Source: Actinomycetes bacterium
GTDB taxonomy: Bacteria; Actinomycetota; Coriobacteriia; Coriobacteriales; JAEZZM01
Direction: 5' to 3'
NCBI GenBank assembly: GCA_023418575.1
Contig: JAEZZM010000034.1
Location: 1-26,123, forward strand
DNA length: 26,123 nt
The notes under the pieces were generated by a model. The model was not told where the DNA came from and made no database searches. It saw only the letters and a list, made by a program, of their open reading frames with translations. The position numbers were made by a program, and so were the translations under genes. Below are positions 16,057 through 24,332 of this stretch, in pieces; the first letter of the stretch is position 1, and each line of letters begins with the position of its first letter.

Positions 16057-17154
16057 TTGGCTGAAACACCAAAACAAGAAACTTCAGCATTAGAGTCTCT
16101 TTCTTCTGTGCCTAGTATAGAAGAACATAGTCTTCCAACAGTTGAACATCTGCCCGAAGCATCTGCATCTGAGGCTTTAGTTGTACCCGCAGCGCCTGCG
16201 ATGCCCGCAGCGTCTGCTGCACCTGTTGAGCCAGCAGCTCCTGCGATGCCAGCAGCACCTGCTGAGACCGCGGCTCCTGCGATGCCTGCAGCAGCGGCAG
16301 AACCTGTTGAGCCTGCAGCACCTGCAGCACCTCCAGCCCCAGCAGCACCCACAGCTCCAGCAGCTCCGGCGGCACCTGTAGCTTCAACTCAGGCTCATTT
16401 AGAGACACTTCCTCAGATTGAGCAGTATCAAGCCCCCCAAAAATTGGGAGCCCCTGTTATCACCTTGCGCAATGTTTCTAAGATTTATCCTGCGCAGCCC
16501 CAAAAACCCGCACTTGATGGCATAAATATTGATATTCATGCAGGTGAGTTTGTATTTTTGGTTGGGCACTCCGGCTCTGGTAAATCAACCTTTATTCGCA
16601 TGCTTATTAGAGAGCTTAAGCCTACAACGGGTACCGTTATGGTTGCAGGGCAAGATCTTACTACCATGAGAGATTGGAAAGTTCCGTATCTGCGCCGCAA
16701 TATTGGCTGCGTTTTTCAGGATTTCAAACTCTTACCAAAGAAAACGGCATATGAAAACGTTGCCTTTGCGCTTGAGTGTATTGGCAAATCTAAGCATGTG
16801 ATTAGAACTCAGGTGCCAGAAGTGTTGCGCCTTGTTGGTCTAGAAGACAAAATGCATATGCTCCCAGAGGAGCTTTCAGGTGGTGAGCAGCAGCGAGTTT
16901 CAGTTGCGCGAGCCTTTGTTAACAGGCCTCCACTACTTATCTGTGACGAGCCAACTGGTAATCTTGATCCCGCTATTTCCTTGGGAATTATGAAGCTTTT
17001 GGAGCGCATTAATCGCACTGGTACCACCGTCTTGGTTGCTACCCATGATAGAGAGATGGTTGATTCAATGCGCCGCCGCGTAATTGCCCTTGAAAATGGC
17101 CACATTATTCGTGACGAGGAGAACGGAGGCTATGGTAGCTATGGTGCCTTTTAA
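16057..17154 (+). CDS. ftsE: Cell-division ABC ATPase FtsE with a 130-residue Ala/Pro-rich N-terminal extension
   Basis: The ATPase of the FtsEX complex, which transmits ATP hydrolysis through FtsX to activate peptidoglycan hydrolases at the septum. The ABC core begins near residue 134: Walker A GHSGSGKST (170–178), Q-loop Q221, signature LSGGEQQR (273–280), Walker B ICDEPT (295–300), H-loop H330. It is 365 residues against roughly 220–230 for ordinary FtsE. The excess is an N-terminal extension: an acidic/Ser-rich start (1–40), then imperfect 13–15-residue Ala/Pro/Met/Glu repeats (about 43–108). The start is TTG 16057 with AGGAG 5 nt upstream (16047–16051). The frame is open back to 15994, but that part is the hairpin. 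The 3' end overlaps ftsX. Confidence 0.93.
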   Translation: MAETPKQETSALESLSSVPSIEEHSLPTVEHLPEASASEALVVPAAPAMPAASAAPVEPAAPAMPAAPAETAAPAMPAAAAEPVEPAAPAAPPAPAAPTAPAAPAAPVASTQAHLETLPQIEQYQAPQKLGAPVITLRNVSKIYPAQPQKPALDGINIDIHAGEFVFLVGHSGSGKSTFIRMLIRELKPTTGTVMVAGQDLTTMRDWKVPYLRRNIGCVFQDFKLLPKKTAYENVAFALECIGKSKHVIRTQVPEVLRLVGLEDKMHMLPEELSGGEQQRVSVARAFVNRPPLLICDEPTGNLDPAISLGIMKLLERINRTGTTVLVATHDREMVDSMRRRVIALENGHIIRDEENGGYGSYGAF

Positions 17155-18067
17155 GCTTGGTTACTCCTTGCATGAAGCGGGGAGCCATTTTAAACGCAAC
17201 TGGTCTACTTCTTTGGGAGCGGTTGTTACCATCTTTTTGTCGCTCTTTATTATCGGCATCTTTGTTTTAGGTTCACTCATGATTAATAATGTGGTGGGTG
17301 ATGTTGAATCTCGCGTAACCATTCAAGCTTTCATTAGTGATGAGGCCGATAAAAGCGCAGTTGAGCGCTATAGAGATAAGCTCAGTAGCGTACAGCATGT
17401 TGCAGAAGTGCGCTATAAAGATAAAGACGAGGCCTTGGCAGAGTATAAAAAGACTATGACCTCAAAAAACTCTATTGACGCCATTGCGCAACTTGATGGG
17501 CAAAACCCTATTCCCGCCTCATTGGTGATTCAGTTGGATAATCCTCAGCAGGTAGAAAAGGTTGCTCAAGAGATTATTGGCGATACGGACTTTGCACTTA
17601 TTGCTCATGACAGGGGAGATGTTGGAGCATCTGTACGCTATGGACAAGGTTCAGTAGAGCGTCTCTTTACCATAACTAATTACTTGCGTATTGTGGGTGT
17701 TGTTTTGGTAGTTCTGCTTATTTTTGTGGCCTTTGTCTTTATTAACAACACCATTAGGCTTTCCATTATGGCGCGCAAGCGTGAGATTTCTATCATGCGT
17801 TTGGTGGGTGCCTCAAATGGATTTATTCGTGGGCCCTTTTTAATGGAGGGTGTTTTACAGGCAATTTTGGGAAGTCTCATTGCCATATCTTCACTTGAGT
17901 TACTCAGGCTTTTCTTGCTTCCTCATGTCAGCGAAAGCCTGCAATTTTTGTCCTTTGGCCTTGAGTTTATGACCTTTGCAAAAACCTATCTTCTGCTTGT
18001 GGGTATAGGTCTGATCATAGGTTTGTTTGGCTCGGCTTTGGCTATGAGGCGCTATCTAAAGGTGTAG
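17141..18067 (+). CDS. ftsX: Cell-division membrane protein FtsX
   Basis: The membrane partner of FtsE, 308 residues, four predicted transmembrane segments. The first is at about 25–48 (VVTIFLSLFIIGIFVLG). It is followed by a large extracytoplasmic domain (about 50–180), where FtsX contacts murein hydrolases or their regulators. Three hydrophobic segments at the C-terminus surround the permease-type motif ARKREISIMRLVGAS. ATG 17141 is preferred: SD GGAGG (17125–17129) is 11 nt away and the family N-terminus VPFKLGYSLHEA starts there. ATG 17132 in the same frame is only 2 nt from the SD, and the open frame back to 17084 is the ftsE shadow. It overlaps ftsE by 14 bases. The stop is TAG. Confidence 0.93.
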   Translation: MVPFKLGYSLHEAGSHFKRNWSTSLGAVVTIFLSLFIIGIFVLGSLMINNVVGDVESRVTIQAFISDEADKSAVERYRDKLSSVQHVAEVRYKDKDEALAEYKKTMTSKNSIDAIAQLDGQNPIPASLVIQLDNPQQVEKVAQEIIGDTDFALIAHDRGDVGASVRYGQGSVERLFTITNYLRIVGVVLVVLLIFVAFVFINNTIRLSIMARKREISIMRLVGASNGFIRGPFLMEGVLQAILGSLIAISSLELLRLFLLPHVSESLQFLSFGLEFMTFAKTYLLLVGIGLIIGLFGSALAMRRYLKV

Positions 18068-18136
18068 ATTCTTGTATTTATGCCACTTTGTGCCAAGGTA
18101 GAAAAATTCCTGGGTACAAGAATAAAGAAGATGATC

Positions 18137-18168
18137 AAGCCCCTGCTTGTGACAGGGGCTTTCTTTTG
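18137..18168 (+). terminator. Rho-independent terminator after ftsEX
   Basis: AAGCCCCTG (18137–18145) pairs with CAGGGGCTT (18153–18161) over 9 bp with a 7-nt loop, then TCTTTTG. Only 7 bases separate its tail from the SD of the next gene, so it may act as a partial terminator or attenuator within the cluster. Confidence 0.8.
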
Positions 18169-18187
18169 CCATCTAAGGAGTTAGGCT

Positions 18188-19684
18188 TTGGGTGTAAAAA
18201 ACGACCAAAACAAGGATGCCAATCAAGATATAGAGACAAAGCAAGAGCGCGCAACAGAGCGCGGCTTTAAGTTTCCCAAAAAGTATATGCTGCTTGGGTT
18301 TATCGCCCTTATTGCCAGTTTTGCTATAGGCATGCACTGGGGTTCAAAAAATGCTCTTACGCTGCAGTTGGGCGTGCCCATTGTAACAGGCCCCGAAGGT
18401 CCGCAGCTTGCTCAAGAACGCTCTACCACTTTGGCCAAGCGTGTGATGGAGCTTACTAATCTTCTTGATCAAGAATCTCTTTCGCAAAGTGACGAAGAAA
18501 AGCTTACCCAAGGTGCTTTGCAGGGAATTCTATCTGCCTTAGATGACAAATATGCTGAGTACTTTAAACCAGATGAGTACGCTCGTTTTCAAGAAAGTAA
18601 CCAAGGCAGCTTTGGAGGAATTGGCGTTGTATTAGCACAAACCGACAAAGGCGCTCGTATTGTTAGGGTGTATGCTGGAGGCCCAGCAGCGGCCTTAGGT
18701 ATGAAACCTGGCGATAAAATAGTAGCAGTGGGAGACAAGAGAAAAGACTCCTGGTCAGTGGAGGAATTGGCGTCTGCAATACGGCTTCCCTTGGGTACTG
18801 AGCTTACGCTTAGCTGGATGAGCTTTGATGAGCAGAGCGGCAAAGAGGTAGAAAAGACGGCAACAGCTACTATACAAAGTATTCGCTACCCTTCTTTAAG
18901 TTATGAGAGCTTGGGGAACATAGGTCTCATTGCGCTGAGTCGTTTTAATGATGAATCAGAAGCTCAGATGAAAGAAGCTATTGAAGCCTTAGAGCAGCAG
19001 GGGGCTAAAGCCTTGATCTTAGACCTGCGATCAAACCCTGGCGGTCCTCTTATGCAAGCCTTGGCGGTAGCCTCGCAATTTTTGGGCAAGCAAGATATTG
19101 TTCAGGTTGAAACCAATGGTTCCATTGAGGTAGAAAAAGGCACAAAAGATGCTATAACTGATCTGCCTCTTATTGTGCTCATTGATGAGAACTCGGCCTC
19201 CTCGGCTGAGATCTTGTGTTCTGCCTTGCAAGATTATAAGCGCGCTGTAGTGGTAGGTCAGTTGAGCTATGGCAAGGGTACGGTGCAAATAGTAAGAGAT
19301 TTAAGTTTTGGCGGCGGTGTTAAATATACTATTGCTCATTACTTGAGTGCTGCTGGACATACGGTGGACGCCCAAGGAGTTTTGCCCGATAAGATAGTGG
19401 CCATGGGATCAGATGATGGAGTGCTAGAACTTAAGCATCAAAACCCTATGCCCTTTGGTGAAGAGGGAAAAGAGAGCTTTGAGGAAGCTAGCCCAGAGCG
19501 TATAAATCAACTTAAAGCTACAGACCCTCAGCTTGCGGCAGCTCTTGTATTAGCGCAACAGCTAATTAATAAGCCTAGCACTACAGATCTTGAAGGGCTT
19601 GATAATCCTGTTGGTCCACAAGATGAGCTAACACGGGCTGCTCGCCAAGAGCGTGATGCACAGCAAGAGAGCAAAGACCAGTAG
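18188..19684 (+). CDS. S41-family C-terminal processing peptidase with PDZ domain
   Basis: A membrane-anchored serine protease of the CtpA/CtpB/Tsp family, 498 residues. One N-terminal transmembrane anchor (about 33–51) places the catalytic part outside. A tail-specific region GALQGILSALDDKYAEYF leads to a PDZ domain (about 140–230, GIGVVLAQ…PAAALGMKPGDKI). The peptidase core has LDLRSNPGG (278–286), the catalytic serine in NSASSAEI (S338 or S339) and the general-base lysine in YGKGTVQ (K363). The C-terminal tail is Gln/Glu/Lys-rich and appears extended. TTG 18188 is the start, with AAGGAG (18175–18180) 7 nt upstream. CtpA homologs beside ftsEX are common in gram-positives and fit cell-wall maturation; the substrate is unknown. 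The stop TAG lies inside a 47-bp duplication. Confidence 0.92.
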   Translation: MGVKNDQNKDANQDIETKQERATERGFKFPKKYMLLGFIALIASFAIGMHWGSKNALTLQLGVPIVTGPEGPQLAQERSTTLAKRVMELTNLLDQESLSQSDEEKLTQGALQGILSALDDKYAEYFKPDEYARFQESNQGSFGGIGVVLAQTDKGARIVRVYAGGPAAALGMKPGDKIVAVGDKRKDSWSVEELASAIRLPLGTELTLSWMSFDEQSGKEVEKTATATIQSIRYPSLSYESLGNIGLIALSRFNDESEAQMKEAIEALEQQGAKALILDLRSNPGGPLMQALAVASQFLGKQDIVQVETNGSIEVEKGTKDAITDLPLIVLIDENSASSAEILCSALQDYKRAVVVGQLSYGKGTVQIVRDLSFGGGVKYTIAHYLSAAGHTVDAQGVLPDKIVAMGSDDGVLELKHQNPMPFGEEGKESFEEASPERINQLKATDPQLAAALVLAQQLINKPSTTDLEGLDNPVGPQDELTRAARQERDAQQESKDQ

Positions 19685-19742
19685 CAGAGCTTAAAGAGCG
19701 TGATGCGCAGCAAGAGAGTAAAGAGTAGTAGCGGCGCTTAAA
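19649..19742. repeat. 47-bp tandem duplication spanning the peptidase stop codon
   Basis: Copies 19649–19695 and 19696–19742 match at 41 of 47 positions. The first encodes the last 11 residues and stop of the peptidase; the second is untranslated in that frame. The second copy still carries TAG at the equivalent place, and now TAGTAG. It looks like a slippage or recombination duplication of the gene's 3' end. Confidence 0.9.
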
Positions 19743-19769
19743 AGATAGATAAAAGCAAGTAGGACTAAG

Positions 19770-22034
19770 ATGCCAAAGAAAGCTAAAAAAGCAAAGGGAC
19801 AAAAACATAAGCGCCCTTATAGGGCAAAAGCGCAAGAAGCCCCTCTTGTTGGAAGCTTTGTTTTATCGGCAACAGGCGATAAACCACAGCTTATTTGCGA
19901 ACAAGAGCGCTTTAAAGTTGCCGCGCATGCCCAGATGGGAGCCATGCATGGTGATATAGTGGCTTGCTCTTGGCATAAATCAAGCTCGGCTCGGCACAGA
20001 GCCTCAAAAGAAAAAATGGTACGAGTGCGCCAGATTTTGAAAAGAAATACCCAAGAACTAGTGGGGCGTTTTGAAAGTGACGGCGCGCTTAATGTCTTGG
20101 TTTCTCTAGATCCCCGCATACCTCATGACTTTTTCATTGAGCCTACAGATAGCTCCATTAAGCATCTTGGTCTGAGTGATGGTGATATTGTTAGAGGAAA
20201 GATTACCGTCTACCCCACAGCACAGAGCTTTGGTTTATGTACGGTAGTGGAGCGTCTAGATAAGCTTGATGCTCAGAGGCTTGCTCAAGAACAGCTCAAG
20301 GCAAAATATAATCTCAATGCATCATTTTCGCAGACTATTGAAAAAGCCTTACAAGGTCTCAAAACTCCAGCAGAAGAGTTTTCCTCTGTGCTTGCTGCTA
20401 AAGATGGGCAAAAGTGTGGGCAAAAGCATGGGTACGACTACGGCTGTGAGCTTGAGCGTAAAGACTTAAGGGACTTAGAAACCATTACCATTGATCCTCT
20501 TGATGCTCGTGATTTTGATGATGCTTTGTCTTGTAAAGTCTTGCCTGATAAGAGCTATAAACTATGGGTACATATTGCCGATGTAAGCCATTATGTGTGG
20601 CCTCAGACTGCGCTAGATAAGGAAGCAAAAAAGCGTGCTTGCAGTGTTTATCTTGCAGATGGAGTCATCCCCATGCTTCCTGAGCGCCTTTCTTGTGATT
20701 TATGCTCTTTAAAGCCTTATGAGGAGCGCTTTGCCTTTACGGTTGAACTGCATCTGTCTGCCGAGGCGCAGATTCTCTCAAAGAAGTTTTATCCCAGCAT
20801 TATATGCTCTGATGAGCGCTATACCTATGATGAGGTGTATAGACTTCTTTTGAATACTGATGAGAACGGGCCAGATCAAGAGCTAGTCAAAGAAAAGCTT
20901 CAAGCTCATCAAGAGCTCTTGCTTAACTTGCACAAGCTTGCTCAAAAGCGTGAGGCTTTAGGGCGCAAGAGAGGAGAGCTCTTCTTTTCATCGCGTGAAC
21001 TTAAACTCTATTGTGATGATGAGGGTAAGGTGTATGACATCTGCTTAAAAGAGCCCAATGAAGCAACTAAATTGGTTGAGGAATGTATGATAGCTGCAAA
21101 TGTGGCTGTTGCACAGTATCTTTCTGAGAGATCAGTTCAGGCTTCTTATCGAGTACATGATGAGCCAGACCCAAAGCGTCTTGAAGAACTGCAAGCCTTT
21201 TTGCTAGAAAATTTTCCCGATGACAAAGAGCTTATTGCAGCGCTCTCTTGTGGAGATCCCTACGCTTTACAAGAGATATTATTAAAAAGCAAAGGTACAG
21301 AAAATGAATATGCAATAAGTTACCTGCTTTTGCGGGCTATGAAAAAAGCTCAATATGAAGCCATAAATAGGGGACACTTTGGATTGGCACTAGAGCATTA
21401 CTGTCACTTTACTAGTCCCATTAGACGTTACCCAGATCTTATTGTGCATCGCGCGCTTAAGGCCGCCTTGGGATCTACGGCTTATCAAGAAGCTTATCTG
21501 GCTGATCAAGCAGAGCTCCACCAGCTGGCTTTGCATTGCTCAGAAATGGAGCGTGCTGCAGAGCAGGCTTCTCAAGAATCAGTAAAGCTTAAGTTGGCAG
21601 AGTATATGCAAGAGCAAAAAGGGAAAACATTTAAGGCGCGAATTTATCGTATAGAAGCATATGGTCTTTTTGTTGAGCTGGTAGACAGTATGGTTAAAGG
21701 CTTGGTACCGCGTAACCTGCTTCAAATGTCTTTGGTACAGGCGCAGCGCAAGCAAGCACAGCACGAGGGAGCGCAGCACAAACAGGCGCAGTACGAGAAG
21801 GTCCAGCACAAGCATGTGCAGCACGAGAAGGCCGCAGAGCTTAAGCTCAATCATCTGGGCATTCAGGATTGGGATTTAGAGCTCTTTTATAATCAAAGGC
21901 GCAATGAGCTTGAGCTAGTAGGCACCAATTTTGCTTTTAAGTTGGGACAAGAGCTTATGGTTGAGGTCTATCAGGTTGATCTAAGCAGAGCTTATATAGA
22001 TTTTAAGCCCAATTGCGATGATTTATGCTTTTAA
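19770..22034 (+). CDS. rnr: Ribonuclease R (RNB-family 3'-5' exoribonuclease)
   Basis: A processive hydrolytic exoribonuclease that degrades structured RNA from the 3' end and, with SmpB and tmRNA, non-stop mRNA; 754 residues. A lysine-rich N-terminus precedes cold-shock-like domains (about 25–170). The RNB domain carries IDPLDARDFDDA (D242, D248, D250, D251 as metal ligands/catalytic acid), WVHIADVSHYV, and HYCHFTSPIRRYPDL with the R-R-Y-P active-site segment. The C-terminal S1 domain (from about 614) is interrupted by six pentapeptides of type A-Q-H-K/E-x (658–687). ATG 19770 follows a weak purine-rich stretch TAGGA (19760–19764). It lies a few genes before smpB, matching their shared role in trans-translation. 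Confidence 0.95.
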   Translation: MPKKAKKAKGQKHKRPYRAKAQEAPLVGSFVLSATGDKPQLICEQERFKVAAHAQMGAMHGDIVACSWHKSSSARHRASKEKMVRVRQILKRNTQELVGRFESDGALNVLVSLDPRIPHDFFIEPTDSSIKHLGLSDGDIVRGKITVYPTAQSFGLCTVVERLDKLDAQRLAQEQLKAKYNLNASFSQTIEKALQGLKTPAEEFSSVLAAKDGQKCGQKHGYDYGCELERKDLRDLETITIDPLDARDFDDALSCKVLPDKSYKLWVHIADVSHYVWPQTALDKEAKKRACSVYLADGVIPMLPERLSCDLCSLKPYEERFAFTVELHLSAEAQILSKKFYPSIICSDERYTYDEVYRLLLNTDENGPDQELVKEKLQAHQELLLNLHKLAQKREALGRKRGELFFSSRELKLYCDDEGKVYDICLKEPNEATKLVEECMIAANVAVAQYLSERSVQASYRVHDEPDPKRLEELQAFLLENFPDDKELIAALSCGDPYALQEILLKSKGTENEYAISYLLLRAMKKAQYEAINRGHFGLALEHYCHFTSPIRRYPDLIVHRALKAALGSTAYQEAYLADQAELHQLALHCSEMERAAEQASQESVKLKLAEYMQEQKGKTFKARIYRIEAYGLFVELVDSMVKGLVPRNLLQMSLVQAQRKQAQHEGAQHKQAQYEKVQHKHVQHEKAAELKLNHLGIQDWDLELFYNQRRNELELVGTNFAFKLGQELMVEVYQVDLSRAYIDFKPNCDDLCF
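21741..21830 (+). repeat. Six 15-bp coding repeats inside the RNase R S1 domain
   Basis: Six consecutive 15-bp units encode AQRKQ, AQHEG, AQHKQ, AQYEK, VQHKH and VQHEK. They fall in a loop between the S1 strand ending GLVPRNLL and the segment HLGIQDWDLEL. All units preserve frame. The insert is highly charged and His/Gln-rich. Confidence 0.9.
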
Positions 22035-22100
22035 GCTGATATGATGTATTAGAGATTAACAGGTGGTCAATTTTATATATCTCCAGGCAGCAATTGGCAC

Positions 22101-22115
22101 AGGCAGCCGCTGCCT
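22101..22115 (+). other. Small hairpin between rnr and the M42 gene
   Basis: AGGCAG and CTGCCT pair around a 3-nt CCG loop; a copy of CAGGCAG also occurs at 22084–22090. The following CTTCTATTG is weakly T-rich. It could be a poor terminator of rnr or a leader hairpin of the next gene, 37 nt before its start. Confidence 0.35.
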
Positions 22116-22151
22116 CTTCTATTGATTGACAGGTATCTAGGAGGATAGTAA

Positions 22152-23240
22152 ATGACTGAGCAACATGAAGCTTTGCTAAAAGAATTGGTTGAAACACACT
22201 CACCTTCAGGCGATGAAGTCTTAGTGGCAAAGTGCTATCGCAATGCTGTTAAGGACTATGCTGATAGTATTCGTACTGATGTTATGGGTCAGGTTGATGC
22301 GGTGCTTAATGCACGTGCTGAGGCCCCTTCAGTACTTCTTGCTGCTCATATGGATGAACTTGGCCTTATGGTTCATTATATTGATGACCAGGGATATTTA
22401 TATGTGCGCATGGTGGGCGGTATAGATGCTGCTATTCTTCCAGGACAACGCGTAGATCTCCATGCCACAGGCCTTGGCAAGGGAAAGCATGAGGTCTTGC
22501 GCGGTGTGGTTGGAAGAAGACCCATCCATCTGTTCCCTTCTGATGAGAGAAAAAATGTTACCCCACTAAAAGATCTCTTTATTGACCTAGGTCTACCTGT
22601 AGAAGAGGTAAAAAAGCGCGTGCGCATTGGAGATGTTGCACACTTTGGTGTTGGCTATGAGCGTTTTGGTGACGGCTTGGCAGTTTCTCGTTCATTTGAC
22701 GATAAGATGGGCGTTTTTGTTATTGCTCGCGTTATAGAAGAGCTTGCTAAGAAGAAGAGCAATAAAGGTGAGGTACATTGCCTAGGTTCAACCCAAGAAG
22801 AGATAGGCTGCAGAGGTGCTCAAACTGCAGCTTATGAGATTAATGCTGATATCAACATAGCTCTTGATGTATCTCATGCGACTGATTATCCTTCAATTAA
22901 CAAAAATCACTATGGTGAGTTCAAGCTTAAGGGTGGCCCCATTATTGGTAGAGGACCCAATATCAATCCCGTTCTCTTTGAGCGTCTTGTTGAGGCTGCA
23001 GAAGAACTTAAGATCCCTTATCAAATCCAAGCAGAAGAAGATGTCACCGGAACTGATGCAAGCGTTTTGCAGGTAAGCAGAGAAGGTAAAGCTACCGCCC
23101 TTGTTTCTGTTCCTTTGCGCTACATGCATACACCAACAGAGACCATTGCTCTTAGTGACTTAGATGATACTATTGCGCTTTTAGTAAAGTTTATTGAGAA
23201 CTTAGATAGTTCTTGCAACTTTATTCCATTTGTAGACTAA
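22152..23240 (+). CDS. M42-family metallo-aminopeptidase
   Basis: A 362-residue cytoplasmic di-metal aminopeptidase of the M42 (PepA/tetrahedral TET, FrvX) family, which trims N-terminal residues from short peptides. Seen metal and catalytic positions: H66 and D68 (AAHMDE), bridging D183 (SFDDKMG), catalytic E216 and ligand E217 (TQEEIG), D239 (ALDVSHA) and H326 (MHTPTE). The region about 70–170 between HMDE and SFDDK is the family's beta-barrel dimerisation domain. ATG 22152 has AGGAGG (22139–22144) 7 nt upstream. Exact substrate preference cannot be read from sequence; some relatives were mis-annotated as cellulases. Confidence 0.92.
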   Translation: MTEQHEALLKELVETHSPSGDEVLVAKCYRNAVKDYADSIRTDVMGQVDAVLNARAEAPSVLLAAHMDELGLMVHYIDDQGYLYVRMVGGIDAAILPGQRVDLHATGLGKGKHEVLRGVVGRRPIHLFPSDERKNVTPLKDLFIDLGLPVEEVKKRVRIGDVAHFGVGYERFGDGLAVSRSFDDKMGVFVIARVIEELAKKKSNKGEVHCLGSTQEEIGCRGAQTAAYEINADINIALDVSHATDYPSINKNHYGEFKLKGGPIIGRGPNINPVLFERLVEAAEELKIPYQIQAEEDVTGTDASVLQVSREGKATALVSVPLRYMHTPTETIALSDLDDTIALLVKFIENLDSSCNFIPFVD

Positions 23241-23323
23241 GAGCTTTTGGTGCTTGTAGCTTAAATCTGAGCGCAAAGTTTTGGCTTAAAGATTTAAGCG
23301 TAAATATTCAGTGTAGATAAGCA

Positions 23324-23362
23324 GGCTCAGGGCTTTCAGTTTAGCTGCAAGAGCCCTGAGCC
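23324..23362 (+). terminator. Strong hairpin after the M42 gene
   Basis: GGCTCAGGGCT (23324–23334) pairs perfectly with AGCCCTGAGCC (23352–23362) over 11 bp with a 17-nt loop. No T-tract follows on the + strand; the next bases are CAGACTTAGG and an A-run. It may act as a mRNA 3'-end stabiliser or a Rho-independent terminator of unusual form. Confidence 0.5.
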
Positions 23363-23400
23363 AGACTTAGGTAAAATAAAAAAAGACAATATCTACTGTT

Positions 23401-23510
23401 AGCTGGTAATTACCGTTATTAGCTGATTAAAGTTGATAAGAGCTGATAAGAGCTGATAACAATTGATAATAGCTGGTGATAGCTGGTATTAGGTGGTAAT
23501 AGGTGAAGAT
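23401..23510. repeat. 10-bp-period degenerate tandem array leading into the TPR gene
   Basis: Eleven successive 10-bp blocks with consensus AGCTGATAAT run from 23401 to 23510; the second block is poorest. Most central units contain TGATAA or GGTAAT. The last unit, AGGTGAAGAT, supplies the GTG start codon of the next gene, and the unit before it supplies the SD-like AGGTGG (23491–23496). Confidence 0.85.
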
Positions 23511-24327
23511 TGCATTTAACGATAAGCTCGAGCATATAGAAAAACATTTAGCAAATAAAGCGTATCAAGAAGCATTAAAAGAGTTAGAACTCTTGCGATC
23601 AGAACTTATCGCACGCCAAGAAAAAGAGCTTAAAACCAGCGAGAGTATTCAGTATTTTTGTTTTAGGTCTGATTTAGAAAAGATGCTCTATAGCAGGGTA
23701 GAAAAAGACCCTAGGCAACTTGTGATGGTCTCAGAGGCATATGATAAGCTTTATACTCAGCTTGCTTATTGTTATCTTATGCTTGAGGATAAGCAAAAGG
23801 CAAAGGATGCTTTGGCACAGGCTATTCGCTGGAATCCCATGAATTGCAGCTATCGCCTGAATTTAGCCCAACTCATGCTTGAGGATGCTCAGGAAAGCGA
23901 GGCCTTAAGTTTGGCTTATTCTGTTTTTGAGCGTGCGCAAAAGCCCAAGGAGTTAGTACTAGCCTATCTTATGTTTGCCCGTGTGTTTATGCAGGCAGAA
24001 AAGCTCTCTACTGCTGGGGCAATTCTAAAGGCAGCACATAAGCTAGATCCACAATATCCGCCTTTGCAAGAGGCTTTATATGCCTTGCGTGCAGCAGGGA
24101 CTGAGGCCCTTGAGCTAGACGATGAGCTGGCAGAGGAGCTCTTAGATGAACAAGGGCTTCCAGAAGGTGCCAATCTTGCCGTGGTCATTGGTATACTTAT
24201 TGCTGCTGATCAAGCTGCGCTTGAGGGAAATAAAGAGCATGAGCAGGCATATTTTGAGCAGGCAGCGCAATTAGTGGGCGAGAAAAACGCTCAGGTTTTA
24301 TCGCAAATTATTAAAGAGGAAGCTTAA
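23503..24327 (+). CDS. TPR-repeat protein of unknown function
   Basis: A 274-residue soluble, largely helical protein. The first 50 residues form a predicted charged helix pair (KAYQEALKELELL). Residues about 85–185 contain tetratricopeptide-like repeats (AYCYLMLEDKQKAKDALAQA, then AGAILKAAHKLDPQYPPL). A short acidic linker EALELDDELAEELLDEQ (about 200–216) precedes a final helical segment. No signal peptide or membrane segment is seen. The start is GTG 23503, inside the last unit of the 10-bp array. It ends 5 nt before smpB and is probably co-transcribed with it, but that proximity alone does not define a role. I do not recognise a named family. Confidence 0.8.
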   Translation: MKIAFNDKLEHIEKHLANKAYQEALKELELLRSELIARQEKELKTSESIQYFCFRSDLEKMLYSRVEKDPRQLVMVSEAYDKLYTQLAYCYLMLEDKQKAKDALAQAIRWNPMNCSYRLNLAQLMLEDAQESEALSLAYSVFERAQKPKELVLAYLMFARVFMQAEKLSTAGAILKAAHKLDPQYPPLQEALYALRAAGTEALELDDELAEELLDEQGLPEGANLAVVIGILIAADQAALEGNKEHEQAYFEQAAQLVGEKNAQVLSQIIKEEA

Positions 24328-24332
24328 GGTTA

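Noticed and set aside
15921..16352. A 143-residue Gly/Ala-rich minus-strand ORF opposite ftsE
   Set aside because: It is the antisense shadow of the Ala/Pro-rich repeat coding strand.
17084..17140. An earlier ftsX start at 17084
   Set aside because: This stretch is the out-of-frame ftsE 3' end; the SD GGAGG fits ATG 17141.
23401..23510. CRISPR array
   Set aside because: Units are 10 bp, contiguous and degenerate, with no spacers and no cas genes nearby; the same holds for the other tandem arrays.
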